DNA of 41,497 nucleotides from Synechococcaceae cyanobacterium SM2_3_2. GTDB lineage: Bacteria; Cyanobacteriota; Cyanobacteriia; Thermostichales; Thermostichaceae. The notes under the pieces are model-generated. The model was not told the origin of the DNA. It worked only from the letters and a program-made list of their open reading frames with translations, and did not search any database. The position numbers were made by a program, and so were the translations under genes. Below, in pieces: positions 34,948 to 41,497 of the stretch (position 1 is its first letter; the number at the start of each line of letters is the position of its first letter). The stretch lies in assembly GCA_012031565.1 (NCBI GenBank), contig JAAUUM010000011.1, positions 1-41,497 on the forward strand, in the 5' to 3' direction.

Positions 34948-36753
34948 GTGACCCTGCCATCATCCCCCCGATCCCGCGATGTCCAGGTTGCCCCCATCGG
35001 AGCGGAGACCCTGGTGCTGCGTTCCCGCTCATGGGATCGGCTCAAATTTGAAGTGGAATACGCCCGCCAAAAAGGCACCACCTCCAACGCTTATCTGATC
35101 CAGGCCGCTGAGACTGCCCTGATCGATCCACCGGGATCCTCCTTCACCGACAGCTTTTTGCAGACATTGCCCGATCATCACTATTTGCAGCGGCTGGACG
35201 TGATCGTGCTCAGTCATGTCAATCCCAACCGCATCGCCACCCTCAAGCCCCTGTTGGCAGCAGCTCCCTATGCCAAGGTGGTATGTTCTCGCCCTGCCGC
35301 CATTTCGTTGCGCGCCGCCCTGGCTCTGGAAACCGATAGTCCCCCGGCCCCACCCCCTGAAGACAACCGCACCGCCCGCGAGGCCGAAGCCGCCGAATTG
35401 GGGATCCCTGATCGTTTGGGTCGCCACGAGTTGGTGGTGATTCGCAATGAGGCCAGCTTGGATTTGGGCGATGGCCATGAGCTGCAACTGCGATTTGTGC
35501 CCACCCCTCGCCACCCCGATGCCCTCTGCGTGTTTGACCCCGCCACCGGCATCCTGTTTAGCGATAAGTTATTTGGCTGTCATGTCTGCGATGAGGCGGT
35601 GTTCGATGCTCAGTGGCGCAGCCTAGAGGAGGATCGCCGCTACTATTTTGACTGTCTGCATGGGGTACAGGGATCCCAGGTCAAGGCCGCCCTGGAAAAG
35701 ATCGCTCCCTGGGGGGCCACCACCTATGCCCCCGCCCACGGCCCCGTGGTGCGCCACAGTGTTAGCCGGATCCGACTGGACTATGAAAACTGGTGCCAAA
35801 CCCAACAGGTGGGGGATCTGCGGGTGGCGCTGCTCTATGCCTCCGCCTATGGCAACACCGCCAGCATGGCTAACGCGATTGGCTCCGGCTTAGAACAGGC
35901 AGGCGTCACTGTCGATCGAATTGATTGTGAACTGGCCAACCCCGAGACCATCACCCAGCGGCTGGATCAAGCGGATGGATTGATCATTGGATCCCCTACG
36001 TTGGCCGGCCATGCACCGATCCAGGTCCAGACTGCCCTCGGTATTGTGCTTTCCACCGTGCCCAGCACCACCCTGGCGGGGGTGTTTGGTTCCTATGGCT
36101 GGAGCGGCGAAGCTGTGGACATGATCGAGGCCAAATTGCGAGATGCCGGACACAGTTTTGGTTTTGAATCGCTGCGGATCAAGTTCAAGCCCACCCCGGA
36201 GGTGCTACAAGCCTGTCAGACGGCTGGCACCACGTTTGCCCAAGCTCTCCGCAAGCACCTCAAGATTCGGCCTGCCCACCAAACCGCCACCTCCACCCCC
36301 ACCGACCGCACCGGACAGGCGCTAGAGCGGGTGATTGGATCCCTGTGTGTGATCACCCGGCAGCCCCATGAGGCCGGGATCCTGACGGATGCGGTTTCTC
36401 AGGCCAGCTTCAATCCACCGGGGCTGACTGTGGCTCTACCCAAGCGGCCAGAACTGGGATCCCTGGCTCAGCCCAATACCGCTTTTGTGGTCAATATCTT
36501 GCGAGACTCCGATCCGCTGCAACGGCACTTGAGCCGGACGGGCATCCTCAGGGGTGATAGCTGGTCAGGATTGGCCACTCACCTCGACCACAATGGCTGT
36601 CTGGTGCTGGACGACGCCCTGGCCTATCTCACCTGTCAGGTGCAGAGCTGGATCGAAGCGGGGGATCATTGGATTCTCTATGCACAATTAGATACTGGCA
36701 AGGTACAACATCAGGGGATCACAGCCGTAGATAGCCTGAGACGACGGCGATAA
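34948..36753 (+). CDS. Three-domain flavodiiron protein with non-canonical iron site (Flv1-like)
   Basis: A 601-residue cyanobacterial flavodiiron protein: metallo-beta-lactamase-like domain (about 20-270), flavodoxin domain (about 283-430, LLYASAYGNTASMANAI, GSPTLAGHAPIQV) and C-terminal flavin reductase domain (about 450-595). Such proteins reduce O2 to water with photosynthetic electrons. The canonical iron ligands HxExDH appear here as H90-V-N-P-N-R, and the SxDxFG Asp is altered (FSDKLFGCH), so the catalytic iron site is incomplete. This is known for Flv1/Flv2, which pair with a canonical Flv3/Flv4. No partner gene is in the window. Start GTG 34948 is supported by GAGG just upstream. Flv1 versus Flv2 is not certain. 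Confidence 0.9.
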   Translation: MTLPSSPRSRDVQVAPIGAETLVLRSRSWDRLKFEVEYARQKGTTSNAYLIQAAETALIDPPGSSFTDSFLQTLPDHHYLQRLDVIVLSHVNPNRIATLKPLLAAAPYAKVVCSRPAAISLRAALALETDSPPAPPPEDNRTAREAEAAELGIPDRLGRHELVVIRNEASLDLGDGHELQLRFVPTPRHPDALCVFDPATGILFSDKLFGCHVCDEAVFDAQWRSLEEDRRYYFDCLHGVQGSQVKAALEKIAPWGATTYAPAHGPVVRHSVSRIRLDYENWCQTQQVGDLRVALLYASAYGNTASMANAIGSGLEQAGVTVDRIDCELANPETITQRLDQADGLIIGSPTLAGHAPIQVQTALGIVLSTVPSTTLAGVFGSYGWSGEAVDMIEAKLRDAGHSFGFESLRIKFKPTPEVLQACQTAGTTFAQALRKHLKIRPAHQTATSTPTDRTGQALERVIGSLCVITRQPHEAGILTDAVSQASFNPPGLTVALPKRPELGSLAQPNTAFVVNILRDSDPLQRHLSRTGILRGDSWSGLATHLDHNGCLVLDDALAYLTCQVQSWIEAGDHWILYAQLDTGKVQHQGITAVDSLRRRR

Positions 36754-37033
36754 AATCCCCAACATCCCCCCATTTGTGCAGTAGACGAAAGCACTACTTG
36801 CGGTTGTAATTAGAAGCAACTGCGGGCTTAGACAATCCTGTCTGGGTCGCTGCTTGCCCAGGGTTAGCTCATTGGATGTTCGATCATTGGTTGGCTCGCC
36901 TGTAGACTCAATACAAGATCATCACAAGGATCATCACAAGGATCATCACAAGATCATCCATCGGTGAAGCACACAGAGGCTGTGCCTGAGTCAAGCTGAC
37001 CTTGTTGACACATCGTTTTGACACGTAGATATC
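36754..37033. other. Spacer before the conserved unknown gene
   Basis: About 280 bp without a gene. It contains the 12-bp triple repeat given separately. Confidence 0.55.
36917..36952. repeat. Perfect tandem GATCATCACAAG x3
   Basis: Three abutting identical 12-bp copies (36917, 36929, 36941) and a partial fourth. Each contains a GATC. It lies about 80 bp before the next gene. Confidence 0.95.
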
Positions 37034-37891
37034 ATGGCCTTCCCCCCACAGGTTGTAGTGGATACCCCCCTCACCAGTTCTAATCGGGATCCTTCTGTTG
37101 TCAGGCTGGAGGACTCTCCTGTTTCTGCAACTCGGCCTGTGACTCCTCGTTCTGAGACGGGATCCCTGTCTCCCCTAGAGGCCAGCACCCGCTCCACCTT
37201 GATGCGGCAGTTTAACCGTCGCTTCCCCCCCTTTTACAGCCAATTTGCCAGCAGTGAGGTGCAACTACAAAATCTCCAGCTAGCCTACACCCTCTACCAA
37301 ACCCGTCAAGTGGTGGTGCAGATGCGGGAAGAGCATCACAAAACCGTCCTGCTCTTTGCCTACAACAACTATCCGGCGGTGTTGCGGGATGTGTTTGGAT
37401 CCATTGCCGCCTTCAACCTGACTCTGCACAACATTCAGCTGTACGGTCAGATCGAAGCCCCCCATTTGGTCTTTCTGCGGCTCACTCTTTCTCGGGATGG
37501 CAAACCCTTACCGCTAGCCACGTCGCTCAACTTGGAACGGGCCATTCATGAATGTCTAGGGGGCCGATTTAATGTCGAGGACACCCTGGCCTTAGAGTTC
37601 AACCTTCAGGAGAAATTGCAGTCCGCCACCGTTCGCTACTATCTTGACCGCGTTTTTCACCTGCCTTCCCTTCTGATCGAAGCGGATACGGAACCCAGCC
37701 TTTTTTACAAAGTGGCCTCTGCCCTCTGCAATGAGAATCTCACAGTGGTGGGGGTGACCTCGATGCCACGGCGAGGACATATGCGGCTGATCTGCTATTT
37801 ACTAGGATCCAACGGCTCCACCACCATCCCCGACTACCTGGGACAAAAATGGGCCACTGCCATTGGCTCTCGCTTGGGTGCCGAAGCCTGA
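37034..37891 (+). CDS. Conserved hypothetical, possible tandem ACT-like domains
   Basis: A 285-residue soluble protein. After a disordered, Ser/Thr/Pro-rich start of about 55 residues, two stretches have the length and beta-alpha-beta feel of ACT domains: TVLLFAYNNYPAVLRDVFGS with FNLTLHNIQLYGQI, and PSLLIEADTEPSLFYKVASA with NLTVVGVTSM, RGHMRLICYLLG. This is the layout of GlnD/ACR-type sensor proteins, but without a catalytic domain. The ACT call is inference from pattern. It is followed codirectionally by the PMT-type gene. Confidence 0.7.
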   Translation: MAFPPQVVVDTPLTSSNRDPSVVRLEDSPVSATRPVTPRSETGSLSPLEASTRSTLMRQFNRRFPPFYSQFASSEVQLQNLQLAYTLYQTRQVVVQMREEHHKTVLLFAYNNYPAVLRDVFGSIAAFNLTLHNIQLYGQIEAPHLVFLRLTLSRDGKPLPLATSLNLERAIHECLGGRFNVEDTLALEFNLQEKLQSATVRYYLDRVFHLPSLLIEADTEPSLFYKVASALCNENLTVVGVTSMPRRGHMRLICYLLGSNGSTTIPDYLGQKWATAIGSRLGAEA

Positions 37892-37917
37892 TTGGCCAGC
37901 ATATTGTTGGTAGCCTT

Positions 37918-37985
37918 ATCTAGATTTTTTTTGAGATTTTTTTTGAGATCTTTGTTGGGATTTTTGTTGAGATCCTTTTCAGATC
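37918..37985. repeat. T-rich imperfect repeat (GAGATTTTTTT-like)
   Basis: About five degraded copies of (T)GAGAT-T-run between the conserved unknown gene and the PMT-type gene. It could aid transcription termination through its T runs, but no GC stem precedes it. Confidence 0.6.
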
Positions 37986-38063
37986 TGGCTTGGGATCCGG
38001 CGGGAATCTGAGGGGAGGTAGCCAGAGCTTTACTATGAGGGAGTGCTAGCGAGACAAGAACCG

Positions 38064-39860
38064 ATGCAGCCTCAAAACCTCCCGCAAGATCCCACTACAT
38101 CTTTGGCCCCAGAGTCTCTCTTGACTGCTGGAGACCCCAGCCCTGTCCCATCCACAATGTCCCCCTCCTTGACCCTGGGATCCCTGACCCGAAGTGGCCG
38201 TTGGGATCCCTTTTGGGTGGCGGGGGTGGCGGGCATTGGCCTAATTGCCCTGATGATGCGGCTGTGGCGCTTGGGGCAGTTTGAGGCCCCGGTATTTGAT
38301 GAGGTCTATTTTCCCAAGTTTGCCGAAAACTATCTGGATGGGGTGGCCTTTTTTGATGTCCATCCACCGCTGGGCAAGTATCTGATCGCTGTCGGGATCC
38401 TGATCTTCGGTCGAAACGAGATTGGCTACCGGATCATGCCCGCTCTGTTTGGGGCTTTGATGCCAGTTTTGGTGGCGATTGTGGCCTATCAGCTCAGTCG
38501 GTGGCGGCTGTTTAGCCTGGTGGCGGGCGGCTTGATGCTGACGGATGGGCTGTTTTTGGTGGAGTCCCGCTATGGACTGATGAATGTCTTTTTGGTGGTG
38601 TTTGGCTTTGTGGCCCAGATCTTCTTGTTTGAGGGACTAGCGGCTGCGGGTAAACGGCGGGCCTTTTTATTGACCCTATCTGGCCTGATGTTGGGGGCCT
38701 CGATCTCAGTCAAGTGGAATGGCCTCTGGTTTGGGGTGATGTTTGCCCTGATCGGTTTGATGATCTGGGGCATGGCGGGCTTTTGGCGGCGGTTTTTGGT
38801 CGGATCCCTGACGATGCTGCTGGGATCGGGGGTGGCTGCTATCGCCCGCCTCAATAGCTGGGAGCCTGTGGCCAGTCAGACGGGATTGCTGCTCAGCCCT
38901 GGCTGGTTTGGGTTAGTTGCGGTGCTGGCCCTGCTGGCTCTGTGGGTGCTCAATTGTCCTGGTTGGTGGGCACAAGGGTTGCCTCGCATGGGCTTGCTGG
39001 CGGAGATTGCCGGGTTGAAGTGGTGGCACTATCTCGGTTGCTATACGGCAACGGCTTTTGTCTTCTACGTGATCCAATGGATCCCGCATTTGTCCCAAAA
39101 TCCCCAGGCGGGGATCACACTGGCCCTGGATGGCGAGTTTTTGCCCAATCTGGCCAAGAGCTTTGTGGCGATCAATCGCTCAGTGCTCTCGGGTCATACC
39201 ATTGCCACCCTGGAAGTCACGGATGGCCAATCGGTACACCCCTACTGCTCCACGAGCCTGCAAAATGTGGCCACTGGGATCCCGGCACTCCAGGGGATCC
39301 TCTCCCATAAAGTCTGGGCGGCGGGGGCATGGTCATGGCCCATATTGGGTCGTCCGGTGGGCTATTACTTCTCGGCGGAGGGGGGGCCGTGGCGAGCGGT
39401 ACATGCCTTGGGCAACCCGATCCTGTGGTGGCTCTCCATTAGCTCGGTGCTCTATCTCTCCGTGCGAGGACTCCGGCAATTCCAAGGGATCCCGGCCTAT
39501 GCGCTCCTGGGATTTGCGGGCAATTATCTGCCTTGGTTTATCGTCAGCCGCTGTGTTTTCATCTATCACCACATGAGCGCATTGGCCTTTAGCATCATGG
39601 CGCTGGCCTGGGTGATTTCCACCCTATTGGTGTCGGAGGCTCAGCTGTGGCGGCGGGTGGGACTGGGCCTGATTGCCGCTGTGATCGCCTGTCAACTGTT
39701 CTTTTTGCCCGTCTGGTATGGATTGCCCTTGAGCAGTGGTAGGTTCTACCAGCGGATGTGGTTTCGGCCTAATCCCATGCCAGTTCTCTGTTTTGATGAC
39801 CAGTCTTGCGCCGGGACTCCCCTCAGGATCCCACCGATTCCGGGGCTGAATTGGATCTAG
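38064..39860 (+). CDS. PMT-type (GT39-like) phospholipid-linked sugar glycosyltransferase
   Basis: A multi-span membrane enzyme of about 598 residues in the dolichyl-phosphate-mannose-protein mannosyltransferase family. After a Pro-rich cytoplasmic start comes FWVAGVAGIGLIALMMRLW, then the catalytic loop PVFDEVYFPKFAENYLDG with the conserved Asp-Glu pair and FFDVHPPLGKYLIAVG. Further motifs are LFLVESRYGLMNVFLVVFG, GASISVKWNGLWFG, the loop HPYCS and WSWPILGRPVGYYF. It should transfer a sugar from a polyprenyl-phosphate donor to a protein or envelope glycan at the outer face. The start is ATG 38064; GTG 38043 with GAGGG is possible. The stretch between HPYCS and WSWP looks longer than usual, perhaps an insertion. 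Confidence 0.87.
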   Translation: MQPQNLPQDPTTSLAPESLLTAGDPSPVPSTMSPSLTLGSLTRSGRWDPFWVAGVAGIGLIALMMRLWRLGQFEAPVFDEVYFPKFAENYLDGVAFFDVHPPLGKYLIAVGILIFGRNEIGYRIMPALFGALMPVLVAIVAYQLSRWRLFSLVAGGLMLTDGLFLVESRYGLMNVFLVVFGFVAQIFLFEGLAAAGKRRAFLLTLSGLMLGASISVKWNGLWFGVMFALIGLMIWGMAGFWRRFLVGSLTMLLGSGVAAIARLNSWEPVASQTGLLLSPGWFGLVAVLALLALWVLNCPGWWAQGLPRMGLLAEIAGLKWWHYLGCYTATAFVFYVIQWIPHLSQNPQAGITLALDGEFLPNLAKSFVAINRSVLSGHTIATLEVTDGQSVHPYCSTSLQNVATGIPALQGILSHKVWAAGAWSWPILGRPVGYYFSAEGGPWRAVHALGNPILWWLSISSVLYLSVRGLRQFQGIPAYALLGFAGNYLPWFIVSRCVFIYHHMSALAFSIMALAWVISTLLVSEAQLWRRVGLGLIAAVIACQLFFLPVWYGLPLSSGRFYQRMWFRPNPMPVLCFDDQSCAGTPLRIPPIPGLNWI

Positions 39861-39915
39861 GGATCCCGGCAGATGCGATAATCAGGTCTCAAATCTCACT
39901 GATCCCTGAGCTGCG

Positions 39916-41025
39916 ATGATATCTGATCCCTCTTCCCCCCCACAGTACACACTCACCGCCATCTCAGGAGACGGCATTGGCCCCGAGATTATGGCGGTGG
40001 GGCGGCAGGTGCTGGATGCGGTGGCTCAGCTAGAGGGCTTCGGCATCCGCTGGCAGGAGGCTTTGGCGGGGGGTATCGCCATCGAAAAAACAGGCCAACC
40101 CTTGCCGGACGATACCTTATCCATGTGCCGCGCCAGTGACAGCGTCTTTTTGGCGGCAGTGGGGGATTTCAAGTACGATACGCTGCCCTCCGATCAGCGA
40201 CCCGAAAAGGCATTGCTAGGCTTGCGAGAGGGGTTGAGTCTATTTGCCAATCTGCGCCCGGTCAAGGTCTTTGATCAATTGGTGGACGCTTCCTCCCTCA
40301 AGCGCGAGGTGATCGAGGGCATCGATCTGATGGTGGTGCGGGAGCTGACCGGCGGCATCTATTTTGGTAAGCCCAAGGGGATCTTTGAGATCGAAGGAGG
40401 AGGATCCCCCACCCGCCGAGGGGTGAACACCATGACCTACAGCTCTTTTGAGGTGGATCGGATTGCCCGAGTAGCCTTCGATTTGGCCCAAAAGCGAGGC
40501 CGCAAAGTCTGCTCTGTGGATAAGGCCAATGTTTTGGAGGTGTCCCAGTTGTGGCGGGAACGGGTGACGGCTATCGCCCAAGCTGACTACCCCGAAGTGG
40601 AGCTAAGCCATATGTATGTGGATAATGCCGCCATGCAGTTGGTGCGCTGGCCCAAGCAGTTTGATGTGATCGTGACGGGCAACCTGTTTGGGGATATTCT
40701 CTCGGATGAAGCCGCCATGCTGACCGGGTCGATTGGTATGTTGCCGTCTGCTTCCCTGGGATCCGAAGGGCCAGGGGTCTACGAGCCTGTGCATGGATCG
40801 GCACCCGATATCGCCGGTCAGGACAAGGCCAATCCCATCGCTCAGGTGTTGTCGGGGGCGATGATGTTGCGTTACTCCCTCGATCAGCCTGCGGCAGCCG
40901 ATCGGATTGAGAAAGCGGTAGAAACTGTTCTGGCGGCGGGCTACCGGACTGGGGATATCTTTTCAGATGGGATGACTCGCGTGGGCTGTGTCGAAATGGG
41001 ACAGCGGATTTTAGCCGCGCTCTAG
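39916..41025 (+). CDS. leuB: 3-isopropylmalate dehydrogenase LeuB
   Basis: Oxidatively decarboxylates 3-isopropylmalate with NAD in leucine synthesis. The 369-residue product has [61 protein letters not shown], the signature [27 protein letters not shown] and [21 protein letters not shown]. It has the family's normal length and lies 55 bp after the PMT-type gene on the same strand, perhaps cotranscribed by chance. Confidence 0.97.
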   Translation: MISDPSSPPQYTLTAISGDGIGPEIMAVGRQVLDAVAQLEGFGIRWQEALAGGIAIEKTGQPLPDDTLSMCRASDSVFLAAVGDFKYDTLPSDQRPEKALLGLREGLSLFANLRPVKVFDQLVDASSLKREVIEGIDLMVVRELTGGIYFGKPKGIFEIEGGGSPTRRGVNTMTYSSFEVDRIARVAFDLAQKRGRKVCSVDKANVLEVSQLWRERVTAIAQADYPEVELSHMYVDNAAMQLVRWPKQFDVIVTGNLFGDILSDEAAMLTGSIGMLPSASLGSEGPGVYEPVHGSAPDIAGQDKANPIAQVLSGAMMLRYSLDQPAAADRIEKAVETVLAAGYRTGDIFSDGMTRVGCVEMGQRILAAL

Positions 41026-41061
41026 ACTCCGGCGCATCCCTCTCAGGGCTTGAGATTAAAA

Positions 41062-41091
41062 TTTAAGTAGCTCAAGTTTAAGTAGCCCAAG
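41062..41091. repeat. Tandem TTTAAGTAGC(T/C)CAAG x2
   Basis: Two abutting 15-bp copies (41062-41076, 41077-41091) that differ at one base, 25 bp before the DUF3493 gene. Confidence 0.93.
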
Positions 41092-41115
41092 TCAGCTCAG
41101 GTCAGAGGTCAAAAC

Positions 41116-41463
41116 TTGAAGGATCCCGTTCGTTTTGGAAGCAAAGACCTGTCGCAGCGGAAGCGGGCCACATTGATGGCAGAGATAGCCGCTCCCTATC
41201 GAGGTTTACGCAAGTTCATCTACCTGGGGGTGGGCATCTCAGGCACTCTGGGAGCCTTTGTTTTTTTCTTTCGGGTCTTAGCTGGACGAGAACTCTCCAC
41301 CGCAGTGCCCAGTTTGGCCTTGCAGCTGGGGCTGATGGCGGCGGCGGTGGGCCTGACCAGACTGGAAAATCGCGCCCAAAAACGGGTGCAAGACCGCTTG
41401 AATACTCGTCTTGGCCGTCAAGACAGCCGCCCCAAGGATGCAACCCAGGGGTGGAGGGTATAG
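41116..41463 (+). CDS. DUF3493 membrane protein
   Basis: A 115-residue protein of a family found in cyanobacteria and plastids. It has the signature EIAAPYRGLRKFIYLGVGISG followed by two hydrophobic helices (LGAFVFFFRVL and AVPSLALQLGLMAAAVGL) and a basic tail. The start is TTG 41116: GAGG lies 7-8 bases upstream, and no ATG or GTG occurs between it and the in-frame stop TAG at 41083. ATG 41176 would cut into the conserved part. Function is not known to me. Confidence 0.85.
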   Translation: MKDPVRFGSKDLSQRKRATLMAEIAAPYRGLRKFIYLGVGISGTLGAFVFFFRVLAGRELSTAVPSLALQLGLMAAAVGLTRLENRAQKRVQDRLNTRLGRQDSRPKDATQGWRV

Positions 41464-41497
41464 AGTAGCAGAAAGCCGTTGGGGGCGATAAATGCAC
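41464..41497. other. Window end, nothing identified
   Basis: 34 bp after the DUF3493 stop; too short to call. Confidence 0.5.

Noticed and set aside
36917-36952. GATCATCACAAG triple repeat as an origin-type (DnaA box) iteron cluster
   Set aside because: No TTATCCACA-like boxes and no dnaA/dnaN context; it fits the general spacer-duplication pattern instead.
37918-37985. T-rich stretch as intrinsic terminator
   Set aside because: No GC-rich stem directly before the T runs.

Overview
This 41.5 kb window is bacterial chromosome from a cyanobacterium. The evidence is a complete NtcA-type promoter driving a nirA-nrtABCD-narB nitrate assimilation operon, an acyl-lipid desaturase with three His boxes, a three-domain flavodiiron protein of the photosynthetic type, DUF3119, DUF3493 and DUF4168 proteins, a thylakoid-type thioredoxin-fold protein and the short cyanobacterial form of CoaX. 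The octamer GGGATCCC and its core GGATCC occur several times per kilobase, in the way HIP1 (GCGATCGC) does in many other cyanobacteria. Together with the moderately high GC of most genes this suggests a unicellular Synechococcus-like lineage, possibly near the hot-spring Thermostichus group. The lineage is inference. No prophage, insertion sequence or CRISPR array was seen.

Layout. 1-8592 (minus strand): nirA, nrtA, nrtB, nrtC, nrtD and a partial narB running off the left edge, with a decayed Uma2-type nuclease gene between nrtD and narB. 8918-11774 (minus): an HTH protein with a very acidic middle, a VOC/glyoxalase-fold protein and a UgpC/MalK-type ABC ATPase. 12070-13963 (plus): DUF3119 gene overlapping pgeF, then purE. 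14015-15374 (minus): tRNA-Asn and an SDR dehydrogenase. 15741-17390 (plus): photolyase-family protein. 17481-22614 (minus): coaX, leuA, an IscA/SufA-type Fe-S carrier, a DUF4168 protein and ruvB. 22718-25565 (plus): DEAH helicase, a small protein, a thioredoxin-fold protein and a membrane protein. 25613-28611 (minus): asparaginase-II family, DUF202 and ACT-malic enzyme. 29008-31992 (plus): desA-type desaturase and treZ. 31997-34719 (minus): HerA-like ATPase and a carboxylesterase-like hydrolase. 34948-41463 (plus): flavodiiron protein, a conserved unknown, a PMT-type glycosyltransferase, leuB and DUF3493.

How it works together. The left third is a nitrogen module: nitrate uptake by the NrtABCD ABC transporter, reduction by NarB to nitrite and by NirA to ammonium, under NtcA control. 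The rest is mostly housekeeping metabolism in short operons or singletons: leucine (leuA, leuB), purine (purE), CoA (coaX), Fe-S assembly, recombination and repair (ruvB, photolyase, helicase, HerA-like), lipid desaturation, trehalose release and electron-flow protection.

Three window-wide patterns stand out. (1) At least fifteen spacers hold a different short perfect or near-perfect tandem duplication (unit 9-18 bp, 2-4 copies). (2) Five otherwise well-conserved genes (narB, nrtA, nirA, coaX, DUF202) are broken by loss of single bases, mostly in homopolymer runs. Sequencing error or real slippage are the two explanations. (3) nrtA and nrtB are markedly lower in GC and GGATCC content than nirA, nrtC and nrtD on either side.
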